From NCBI RefSeq assembly GCF_003814815.1, contig NZ_RKQQ01000006.1, forward strand, positions 124,001-188,000: a DNA stretch of 64,000 nucleotides, read 5' to 3'. Below, in pieces: positions 7,858 through 15,220 of this stretch (position 1 is the stretch's first letter; each line of letters begins with the position of its first letter). The notes below the pieces were generated by a model, which was not told where the DNA came from, did not search any database, and saw nothing but the letters and a program-made list of their open reading frames with translations. Source of the stretch: Salisediminibacterium halotolerans. Its GTDB lineage: Bacteria; Bacillota; Bacilli; Bacillales; Salisediminibacteriaceae. Both the position numbers and the translations under genes were made by a program.

Positions 7858-8059
7858 AATTTAAGAATACTGAAGTATTTCAAAGAAGGTGTTTCGTATC
7901 ACGATACCTCGGCGGTCCGTCAGCGGCTGCCGGGGCATTGATGATTTCACCCGCCTGCGCGAATAGAAAATGCATATCAGATACATAATTTTACATAAAT
8001 GAGCAACGGAAAATCACGCTTCAGAAGCGTCACATCAGAATTCTTACTGTTGAAAATAG

Positions 8060-8088
8060 TGGAAAATTGTCAGATTCCGGTGTATAAT
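8060..8088 (+). promoter_or_regulatory. Strong candidate promoter driving a leader or small RNA
   Basis: TGGAAA (8060-8065), 17-base spacer and a perfect TATAAT (8083-8088). It lies over 200 bases before the PTS regulator gene. The rest of the 7858-8305 gap up to here shows nothing I can name. Confidence 0.55.
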
Positions 8089-8094
8089 TATGGT

Positions 8095-8215
8095 ACCCCT
8101 TGATGCATATTTCTCAGCCGAATGCAGCTTACATCGAAGCATTGCATCTACTTCAGACGATCTTACAATCGCTATAATTGCCGCCAACACAACACTTAGG
8201 GTGTTGTGTTTATTA
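8095..8215 (+). ncRNA. Possible terminated leader RNA or small RNA upstream of the PTS regulator
   Basis: A transcript from the TATAAT at 8083-8088 would run about 115 bases and meet a perfect 10-bp hairpin, AACACAACAC (8186-8195) with GTGTTGTGTT (8201-8210), followed by a modest T-rich tract. Inside, GATGCA near 8102 and TGCATC near 8145 can pair. Either a conditional attenuator of the downstream operon or a free small RNA would fit. It matches no riboswitch class I recognise. Confidence 0.4.
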
Positions 8216-8244
8216 TGTTTCAAAATAGTTTGAATAAATACGAT

Positions 8245-8259
8245 ATGTAAGCGCATTCA
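8245..8259 (+). promoter_or_regulatory. Catabolite-responsive element (cre) before the PTS operon
   Basis: ATGTAAGCGCATTCA matches the B. subtilis cre consensus WTGNAANCGNWNNCW at every position. It lies 46 bases upstream of the regulator start, a position suited to CcpA repression of the operon. Confidence 0.7.
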
Positions 8260-8305
8260 AAAATTCACGGGGGGTCTATATAATGACGTTAAAGGAGGTG
8301 AGCGA

Positions 8306-10204
8306 TTGAACGCGAGGAAGCGGCAGCTCATCCAAATGATTCTCAACGGCAACGCGCAATTTAAATTGAAAGATGTTGAGAATATGTTTGGAGTGAGCGA
8401 ACGGACGCTGCGGTACGATGTCGAAGAAATTGCCGGTTGGCTGAAGCAATTTGGTCATACGTTAGAGCACGTTTCCGGCCAAGGCATGTGGAAATTGACG
8501 TCAAACCCTAATGCGGATGATGTGAAAGACATTTTTGAAGCACTGAATTTTTACGGCCGGTCAATGTCTGTTGAAGAACGGTTTTTACTGATTGTTCATG
8601 AACTGATTATTCAAGATGATTGGCTGTTTCTCAGACAAATTGCCGAAGAACTCGATGTCAGTAAAGCGACGGTACTGCAGCAAATGGAGCAAGTCGAGAC
8701 GTGGACAAATGAATTTCAGCTTGTGTTGGAACGAAGCCGCAAAGGATTTCGGCTTCAAGGGACGGAGCGGCATAAGCGTTTGGCACTGCTGAGTGTGATG
8801 GAAAAACTCGAGGAAGCGTGGGACACGGTCAATCCGATTCCAAACTTAAATTGGTCGGAGCTGTCATTAAAGGATCTGGAGAAGACGTTCACGTTGCTGG
8901 AAGACCGCTTGGAGCAGCGGGCGAATGTGACCTCGTTTTTCCGCGTATGGGCGCTGCATATGCAGCGGACCCGTTCTGGTGATTGGCTCCAGGGAGAAAC
9001 GGCTTCCGGTATGACGGTTGATTCGTGGTTTACGGAGTTATGGCAGGAGATGACTGAAGAGTTCCGTCTCGAACAGTCGGAAGATGAGATGGTGTTTGCG
9101 TATCTTTACTTGCGGGCGACTGGCGGTATTTATAATACCGAAGTTCAATCGTTCCAAGACGATCAATTGTTTCAATCGTTTGTCGAGAAAATGAGTTCGC
9201 GCATGGGACTGGCCGGCTTTACCGACGAGCAGCTTATGGATATTTATGAAGAATGGGTGTCGTTTCTAACCGCGAAAGCTCACGATATCATTTATATTCA
9301 TCCTTTACAGAAAAAAATTGAAGAACAATACCCGTTCATCATTTTTCATATCCAAGAGACGCTCGCGGAAGAAATCAATTCAGCGGAACCGGTCCGGCGC
9401 GACAGCATGACGCCCTTGGCGATTTGTATGGCGGCGATTTATGAGAAGTCATCGTTTGAAAACGAACGCTATCAAGTCTGGGTCGTCTGTCCGGGCGGAA
9501 TCGCCGCAAGCAGACTGTTGACCGTGACGCTGATGAAACACTTTCCGCAAATTGAAGTGAAAAAAACGCTCGCGATCGCGGAATTGCGCCGCGCCAATGA
9601 GTGGGAACAGCCCGATTTTGTTGTTTCATCGGTATCCTTGCACGACAGCCCGTATGCCCATGTGACCGTCAAGCCGGTCATGACGAAAGACGATTTAATG
9701 AAAGTCGATAATTTCATCAACAATTCGGTCCGAAAAAATGTCTCCAGTTTATCGAGTGAGAGCGACCGATCGATCGAGGCGTTAATCCCGCGTGAGCGGT
9801 TGGCTGTGATCGAAAACGCAGGCTCGGATCAATTGGAGGCGATCATCGATGCAGGTGTTGGGTTATTGCGTGATGATCAGTTAGTGACTGAGAGGTTTCT
9901 TGATGATATTCATCGCACGGTGTTTGAGAAGAGTTATTTGTACGAAATTATTCCGGGGCTTTTGTTTATTCATACCGATTCTGAAAACGTTCTCAAGCCC
10001 GGTTTCAGTCTCGTCCAGTTAAAAAACCCGTTTGTCCGGGAGGATAAGCTTCATTCGCAAGCGGTGCTGTTTATGGCGACTCCGGATAAACATTCTCATG
10101 TCCCGCAGCTGCAGTATTTGTATCAGCTATTAATGAATGAGGACCGTGTAGCGGAAATGCTGCATTGGTCTAAGTTAAGCAAAAGAGGTGAAGAAGATGA
10201 GTGA
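8306..10204 (+). CDS. PRD-domain PTS transcriptional regulator (MtlR/BglG type)
   Basis: 632 residues. Residues 1-65 hold a winged helix (ERTLRYDVEEI), 85-150 a second HTH (DVSKATVLQQ), and about 185-385 two PTS regulatory domains. A GatB-like IIB domain follows around 395-480 with Cys in VCPGGIAASRLL, and a IIA-like domain at 490-620 (LLFIHTDSENVLKPGFSLVQL). Such activators are phosphorylated by the PTS and control the sugar operon they sit in, here the IIA, IIB and IIC genes just downstream. Start TTG 8306 is fixed by AAAGGAGGTG five bases before it. The 3' end overlaps the IIA gene by eight bases, implying one transcript. Confidence 0.9.
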   Translation: MNARKRQLIQMILNGNAQFKLKDVENMFGVSERTLRYDVEEIAGWLKQFGHTLEHVSGQGMWKLTSNPNADDVKDIFEALNFYGRSMSVEERFLLIVHELIIQDDWLFLRQIAEELDVSKATVLQQMEQVETWTNEFQLVLERSRKGFRLQGTERHKRLALLSVMEKLEEAWDTVNPIPNLNWSELSLKDLEKTFTLLEDRLEQRANVTSFFRVWALHMQRTRSGDWLQGETASGMTVDSWFTELWQEMTEEFRLEQSEDEMVFAYLYLRATGGIYNTEVQSFQDDQLFQSFVEKMSSRMGLAGFTDEQLMDIYEEWVSFLTAKAHDIIYIHPLQKKIEEQYPFIIFHIQETLAEEINSAEPVRRDSMTPLAICMAAIYEKSSFENERYQVWVVCPGGIAASRLLTVTLMKHFPQIEVKKTLAIAELRRANEWEQPDFVVSSVSLHDSPYAHVTVKPVMTKDDLMKVDNFINNSVRKNVSSLSSESDRSIEALIPRERLAVIENAGSDQLEAIIDAGVGLLRDDQLVTERFLDDIHRTVFEKSYLYEIIPGLLFIHTDSENVLKPGFSLVQLKNPFVREDKLHSQAVLFMATPDKHSHVPQLQYLYQLLMNEDRVAEMLHWSKLSKRGEEDE

Positions 10205-10652
10205 GGTTCAATTAACCAGCGATTTGATTCAGTGGAAGGACGGTGCAGCCGATTGGGAAGAGGCGATCCGAGTAAGCGCCGCACCGCTTTTACAGCAAGG
10301 GAACATTGCTGAAAGCTATATTGATGCAATGGTGGAAAACATTCGCACGCTCGGGCCGTATATTTTGATCGCGCCGAATGTCGCCTTGCCCCACGCGCGT
10401 CCGGAAATGGGTGTGAGCGAGGCGGGGATCGCGTTGACAGTGTTTAACGAAGATGTCGCTTTTCCAGCCGGGCATGACAACAAGACGCAAACGGCGCGAA
10501 TATTTATTTGTTTAGCAGCGGTCGATTCCGACTCGCACCTCAGCTTGCTGCAGGGGATTTCGCAGTGGATTGACAACAGCGAACTGCTCAACCGGCTTTT
10601 GGAAGCGTCCTCAAAAGATGAAGTGAAAGATTTGATTAATCAGTACAGTTAA
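10197..10652 (+). CDS. PTS IIA component, ascorbate/mannitol-type fold
   Basis: 151 residues from ATG 10197 (GAGGTG six bases upstream); the upstream GTG 10188 lies on the ribosome binding site. The phosphorylated His lies in NVALPHARPEMGV (about residue 66), the PTS EIIA type-2 signature. It receives phosphate from HPr and passes it to the IIB protein encoded 50 bases downstream. The ATGA-type overlap with the regulator gene suggests translational coupling. Confidence 0.9.
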   Translation: MSEVQLTSDLIQWKDGAADWEEAIRVSAAPLLQQGNIAESYIDAMVENIRTLGPYILIAPNVALPHARPEMGVSEAGIALTVFNEDVAFPAGHDNKTQTARIFICLAAVDSDSHLSLLQGISQWIDNSELLNRLLEASSKDEVKDLINQYS

Positions 10653-10702
10653 GGCTGAATCATCCGCTCTGTTACGGAGCGAGAAAAAAACGGAGGCGAA
10701 AT

Positions 10703-10978
10703 GTGATGAAAATTTTATGTGTATGCGGAATGGGTTTTGGTTCAAGTTTAATGCTGAAAATGACAGCAGACAAAGTGATTAAAAAGAAAGGGTTGAAAGC
10801 TACGGTCGAAGCAACCGATATCGGTACAGCAGGAAGCACGCCGGTTGATCTTATCTTAACGAACAACGAATTTGCTTCACAGCTGAAAGGCGGTAAGTCT
10901 GAAGTCCGCGCCGTTGTTAACGTTGCCAGCGAAGAGGAAGTCGAAAAAGCAATCAACGATTTTCTAGAATCTCAATAA
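10703..10978 (+). CDS. PTS IIB component, lactose/ascorbate type
   Basis: 91 residues. The N-terminal loop CVCGMGFGSSLMLKM carries the Cys that accepts phosphate from IIA, followed by a small alpha/beta fold as in UlaB/SgaB. GTG 10703 and ATG 10706 are both possible after CGGAGG. The IIC gene begins 22 bases after the stop. Confidence 0.9.
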   Translation: MMKILCVCGMGFGSSLMLKMTADKVIKKKGLKATVEATDIGTAGSTPVDLILTNNEFASQLKGGKSEVRAVVNVASEEEVEKAINDFLESQ

Positions 10979-10999
10979 AAGCTAAAGAGGTGAGAAACA

Positions 11000-12268
11000 A
11001 TGGCAGTTTTTGAATTTTTAATGAATGAGATCCTCAGTTTGCCGGAAGTGCTTGTCGGACTGATCGTTATGATCGGGTTAATTTTGCAGCGGGCTGAAAT
11101 CGCGCGAATTTTTACCGGCACGGTTAAAAGTATTATCGGTTTCCTCATTTTAGGTGCAGGTGCCGCGGTCATCGTCGAATCGCTCGATTCCTTGGGCGGG
11201 ATTATTCAAGACCGCTTTAATATTCAAGGGGTTATCCCGAACAACGAAGCGATCGTCGGCGTCGCGCAGCAGACGCTCGGGGCGGAAACGGCACTTATTA
11301 TGGGTTTTGGTTTTATCGCGAATATTTTGTTTGCCAAATTTACGCCCTTTAAGTATATCTTCTTAACCGGTCACCACACGTTTTTTATGGCTGCGCTTTT
11401 ATCAGCGACACTTGCAGCTTCCGGTATGTCCGGAGCGCCTTTGGTCATTACCGGAACGATTATTCTCGGGGCATTGATGGTCCTTGTTCCGGCGATGGCA
11501 CAGCCGTTTATGCGTCAAGTAACCGGCGGGAATGATGTGGCGATCGGCCACTTCGGCACACTTGGGTACGTCTCGGCCGGCTTAGTCGGCAAGGCGATCG
11601 GCAACAAAGAAAAATCGACTGAAGAAATGGAAATTCCGGAAAAATGGTCTTTCTTGCGAGACTCCCTCGTCTCGACAGCGCTCACAATGATTGTCATGTT
11701 CTTGATCCTTGTGTTGGTTGCCGGACCTGATGTTGTCGGCGAATACGCCGGTGATCAAAACTATATCATGTTCGGTTTAATGCAGGGGATCACGTTTGCG
11801 GCCGGATTCAGCATCATCATGGCCGGTGTACGCATGATCTTGACTGAAATTGTTCCGGCCTTTAAAGGGATTGCGGAGAAACTCGTTCCGGGCGCGAAGC
11901 CGGCGCTTGACGTGCCGATTGTCTTCCCTTACGCACCGACAGCGGTTATTATCGGCTTTATCAGCAGCTTTATCGGCGGTTTAATCGGAATGTTTATGCT
12001 CGGCATCTTCTCGCTCGCGTTGATCATTCCTGGCCTTGTCCCGCACTTTTTCACAGGTGCCGGTGCCGGGGTATTCGGAAACGCGACAGGCGGACGGGTC
12101 GGTGCTGCAGCCGGCGGATTCGTCAACGGAATCTTGATCAGTTTCATCCCGGCGTTTCTCTTGCCGGTTCTCGGTGACCTCGGGTTCCAAAATACGACGT
12201 TCGGTGATTCCGACTTCGGGGTTGTCGGAATACTCGTCAGCTTCTTCGCCAACCTGTTCGGCGGTTAA
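11000..12268 (+). CDS. PTS IIC permease of the UlaA/SgaT (ascorbate) family
   Basis: 422 residues with about ten membrane segments. The N-terminus (LPEVLVGLIVMIGLILQR), FKYIFLTGHHTFFMAALL and the Gly-rich C-terminus (TGAGAGVFGNATGGRVGAAAGGF) are typical of the UlaA/SgaT family. It forms the membrane channel through which substrate is imported and phosphorylated by IIB. Family membership suggests ascorbate or a pentitol-like sugar acid. However, no ulaG, ulaD or ulaF homologue is present in this operon; instead HAD phosphatases follow, so the substrate is open. A terminator follows the gene. Confidence 0.9.
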   Translation: MAVFEFLMNEILSLPEVLVGLIVMIGLILQRAEIARIFTGTVKSIIGFLILGAGAAVIVESLDSLGGIIQDRFNIQGVIPNNEAIVGVAQQTLGAETALIMGFGFIANILFAKFTPFKYIFLTGHHTFFMAALLSATLAASGMSGAPLVITGTIILGALMVLVPAMAQPFMRQVTGGNDVAIGHFGTLGYVSAGLVGKAIGNKEKSTEEMEIPEKWSFLRDSLVSTALTMIVMFLILVLVAGPDVVGEYAGDQNYIMFGLMQGITFAAGFSIIMAGVRMILTEIVPAFKGIAEKLVPGAKPALDVPIVFPYAPTAVIIGFISSFIGGLIGMFMLGIFSLALIIPGLVPHFFTGAGAGVFGNATGGRVGAAAGGFVNGILISFIPAFLLPVLGDLGFQNTTFGDSDFGVVGILVSFFANLFGG

Positions 12269-12276
12269 GCTGGATG

Positions 12277-12309
12277 CATCGGCAGCCGGATTCGGCTGCC
12301 GATGTTTTA
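12277..12309 (+). terminator. Intrinsic terminator after the IIC gene
   Basis: Perfect 11-bp stem CATCGGCAGCC (12277-12287) with GGCTGCCGATG (12294-12304), followed by TTTTAT. Confidence 0.85.
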
Positions 12310-12382
12310 TCTTGGCTTCTGATATGTCTTGCGGTATCCTTAATCATGAGAGCTGCATAATAACGGCACGGAGGGAAATCGT

Positions 12383-13252
12383 ATGGTTAAAGCACTTGCA
12401 CTGGATATGGACGGGACACTCTTGGATTCAAAGCATCAGGTAGACGGAGGGTTAATTCGGCTGTTAAATGCGTTTCATGACAAAGGGGGACATATTTTTT
12501 TAGCGACCGGCCGAACGATCGCGGAGATAAACGAAGTGTTGCCGCCTGAACTTAAATTTGACGGGATTGTCGGCGGCAACGGAATGATCGTCAAAGCGTT
12601 TCCGGAAGCGTCAGCGGCTCGCGGCGAGCTGATTGCCGAATATACTGTCGATGACGAACTTGTTCATCGCGCGATTGAGATGTCCCGGTCTTGGGGGCTT
12701 TACTATGAGATCCACCCGACCGAAGGATCCCGCTTTGCTTACCGCAAAGATAAGCCGATGATTGAAGCGGAAACCCGATTTCCTGCTGACACGACTGTCG
12801 AAGCACATGAAGCGAAATTAAAAAAGCAAGCGGTCGAATCAGAAATGCGTTGGATTGATTCGTATCCGCAAACGGCTGTGATGGTCGTCTACTTTTTCAG
12901 CAAAGATCAGACGAAAATCAATGACTGGAAAAGGGAGCTTAAAGCTTTGCAAGCTGATTTTTCCTTTTCGACGTCGAGTTCTTCGGAACATAATGTCGAG
13001 ATCATCGCACCCGGGGTGAATAAGGCGGTTGGACTGCGTAAACTGCTCGATTATTTCGGTCTGGAAAATGAAAAGCTTCTCGCGGTCGGCGATTCGTATA
13101 ACGATGTGCCGATGCTTGAGATGGCGGACAAATCGGCTGTGATGAAAAACGGCAGTGAAGCGGTTAAACAGAAAATAGGAACGGTAACGGAATATACGAG
13201 CGATGAAAACGGCTTGTATCACTTTTTAAAACTATTTTTGCACGAAGAATAA
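12383..13252 (+). CDS. Cof-type HAD phosphatase (first of tandem pair)
   Basis: 289 residues. HAD motif I is LALDMDGTLLD (6-16), motif II TGR with Thr near 48, the motif III Lys is near 214 (APGVNKAVGL), and motif IV is VGDSYNDVPML (about 238-248). The cap is the IIB type of Cof/YkrA-like phosphatases, which hydrolyse sugar phosphates, FMN or nucleotides. ATG 12383 follows GGAGGG. The second gene, a close paralogue, starts 31 bases after the stop. Position behind the PTS operon suggests dephosphorylation of the imported sugar, but a terminator separates them. Confidence 0.9.
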   Translation: MVKALALDMDGTLLDSKHQVDGGLIRLLNAFHDKGGHIFLATGRTIAEINEVLPPELKFDGIVGGNGMIVKAFPEASAARGELIAEYTVDDELVHRAIEMSRSWGLYYEIHPTEGSRFAYRKDKPMIEAETRFPADTTVEAHEAKLKKQAVESEMRWIDSYPQTAVMVVYFFSKDQTKINDWKRELKALQADFSFSTSSSSEHNVEIIAPGVNKAVGLRKLLDYFGLENEKLLAVGDSYNDVPMLEMADKSAVMKNGSEAVKQKIGTVTEYTSDENGLYHFLKLFLHEE

Positions 13253-13283
13253 TAAAAGAACAGTGAAGACGGAGGGGACGTAT

Positions 13284-14156
13284 ATGATCAAATCGCTGGC
13301 ACTGGACATGGACGGAACGCTGCTCGATTCGCACCATCGTACAAGCGGGGAGTTAATCGAGCTATTGAATGATTTTCGCGCCCAAGGCGGCTACGTGTTT
13401 TTGGCGACCGGCCGAACGATTAAAGAAGTGACCGATGTTTTGCCGGGTGACTTAAAGCTGGACGGAGTTGTCGCCGGCAACGGCATGGTCGTCGAAGCGA
13501 TTGCGGAAACCCCGGCGGTCAATGCGAACCGTAAGCGGATTGCCGAGCATTCGATTGATGAACAGCTGATTCACCGGGTCGTCGAGCTTGCTCGCGAATG
13601 GGGGCTGTATTATGAAATTCACCCGAACGAAGGAGCGCGCTTTTCTTATCAGCAAGATCAGCCGATGATCGAAGCGGAAGTCGTTTTTCCCGCTGATACG
13701 ACGGTGGAAGACCACGAAGCAAAAGCACGAAAAGAAGCGGTTGAGAAAGAAATACATTGGGTTGAGGCGGATCCGGGAAAAAGCGTGCAGAAAGTGTATT
13801 TTTTCAGCATGGACCAAGAGAAGATCAGTGATTGGCAAGAGAAACTTAAACAGCTGCAAGCGGAGCAGCCATTTTCAACCTCGTCTTCCTCGCAGCATAA
13901 TACCGAGGTGATGGGCGAAGGGGTCAATAAAGCGACCGGCATTCAGGAACTGCTCGACTACTATGCCCTTGAAAAGGAGCACCTTCTCGCCGTCGGCGAT
14001 GCGAACAATGATTTGCCGATGCTAAAGCTCGCCGGAATATCCGCCGTGATGAAAAACGGCAGCGAAGAAGCAAAGCGGGAAGTGACGGCCGTTACCGATT
14101 ATACAAGTGATGAAAACGGCTTGTATCACTTCTTAAAATCTTTTCTCGGTGTTTGA
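13284..14156 (+). CDS. Cof-type HAD phosphatase (second of tandem pair)
   Basis: 290 residues from ATG 13284, which follows GGAGGGG and aligns with the paralogue's N-terminus; the longer GTG reading at 13263 lies over the ribosome binding site. HAD motifs are the same (LALDMDGTLLD, ATGRTIKEV, VNKATG, VGDANNDLPML). The two proteins align along their whole length without large gaps, so this is a recent local duplication. Divergence around the cap (residues 90-170) could reflect different substrates. A shared bidirectional terminator follows. Confidence 0.9.
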   Translation: MIKSLALDMDGTLLDSHHRTSGELIELLNDFRAQGGYVFLATGRTIKEVTDVLPGDLKLDGVVAGNGMVVEAIAETPAVNANRKRIAEHSIDEQLIHRVVELAREWGLYYEIHPNEGARFSYQQDQPMIEAEVVFPADTTVEDHEAKARKEAVEKEIHWVEADPGKSVQKVYFFSMDQEKISDWQEKLKQLQAEQPFSTSSSSQHNTEVMGEGVNKATGIQELLDYYALEKEHLLAVGDANNDLPMLKLAGISAVMKNGSEEAKREVTAVTDYTSDENGLYHFLKSFLGV

Positions 14157-14200
14157 ACGGCGAAACACGATGAAGCTCAATCAGGAATACATTCTCTAAA

Positions 14201-14236
14201 AAAAGCGAGAGGATCGGAGGATCCTCTCGCTTTTTC
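14201..14236. terminator. Bidirectional terminator between convergent genes
   Basis: Long perfect stem AAAAGCGAGAGGATC (14201-14215) with GATCCTCTCGCTTTTT (from 14220), with A and T runs on the two sides. Confidence 0.85.
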
Positions 14237-14252
14237 GTCAGCAAACGCCGCG

Positions 14253-15032
14253 TTAATTATTCGCTTTTTTAGGAAACCATGGGATGAATTTGTTTGTCTC
14301 TTTTTTATATTGCTGATATTGCGGATTGTCTTTGAACCGTTCGTCGAGAAACGGTACGCCGGATACATTGATCAGTAAAAAATTGATAAAGATTGGAGCG
14401 AATATCGCTGTCCAACCGAGTTCGACCGGGAGGACGATGATGAATATCCCCCACCACATCGCTGCTTCGCCAAAGTAGTTCGGATGTCTCGTATAGCGCC
14501 ATACCCCCGTCGTTAAAATTTGATCTTTGTGCGTTTTTCTTTTCTTAAAACGCTGCAGCTGTGCGTCGCCGGTAACTTGGAAGAAGAAACCGATGATCCA
14601 GAGCGCCGCCCCTAAAATCATAAAGACGTCGACACCGGGCCCGTCTGAAACGTGAACTCTCAAGATCGGGTAGGCGATGATCAGCATAAAAGCGCCTTGC
14701 ATCATAAAGACTCGGGTAAACGCCATAATGACCGCATTTTTCCCCCAATTTTTCCGGAAGTTGGCATAGCGGAAGTCTTCGCCGCGGCCAATCGAGCGGT
14801 ACCATAAAAATATCGTCAGCCTTAATCCCCATAATGTGACTAATCCGACGACGACCATTTGCCGGATAGAAAATTCTTGCGTGTAAAATAAGCTCACTAA
14901 CGCGATGATCACAAAGCCAAATCCCCAGGCAATGTCGACAATCGAGTTGTCTTTAATGACCTGGGCAATGACAAAGACTGTAAACATAAAGATGAAAATA
15001 GCGATCCCGCTAACTAAGTATAAGTCCAACAT
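14253..15032 (-). CDS. DUF1295 membrane protein (steroid 5-alpha-reductase-like fold)
   Basis: 259 residues with six or seven hydrophobic segments. The C-terminal signature TTGVWRYTRHPNYFGEAAMWWG (about 180-201) is that of the DUF1295/isoprenylcysteine methyltransferase-like superfamily, where it binds a nucleotide cofactor. DNSIVDIAWGFGFV near the N-terminus is also typical. The substrate is unknown; lipid or isoprenoid reduction is plausible from the fold. ATG 15032 has AAGGAGGGA upstream. It is divergent from the DAK2-DegV gene. Confidence 0.85.
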   Translation of the reverse strand: MLDLYLVSGIAIFIFMFTVFVIAQVIKDNSIVDIAWGFGFVIIALVSLFYTQEFSIRQMVVVGLVTLWGLRLTIFLWYRSIGRGEDFRYANFRKNWGKNAVIMAFTRVFMMQGAFMLIIAYPILRVHVSDGPGVDVFMILGAALWIIGFFFQVTGDAQLQRFKKRKTHKDQILTTGVWRYTRHPNYFGEAAMWWGIFIIVLPVELGWTAIFAPIFINFLLINVSGVPFLDERFKDNPQYQQYKKETNKFIPWFPKKANN

Positions 15033-15220
15033 TTCTACTGGTCCCTCCTTATTATCTTTTTCTATGATTATGACTTCATAACCAAATTATGTACGTTCCA
15101 ATCAAAGAAAGTCAACTAATTGACACTTTCGTGAGCTGTGCAAGCGAATTATTTAACTCTCCTTCATTTTGATGGTATACTTTCAATGAATTTTTATTCC
15201 TGTTAAGGGGAGGAAACAGC

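Noticed and set aside
7900-7960. G+C-rich patch (CTCGGCGGTCCGTCAGCGG) as another copy of the palindromic repeat
   Set aside because: Only a few bases are shared and the arms are missing.
8044-8256. 70-residue minus-strand frame
   Set aside because: No ribosome binding site or family; it overlaps the promoter, hairpin and cre that explain the region better.
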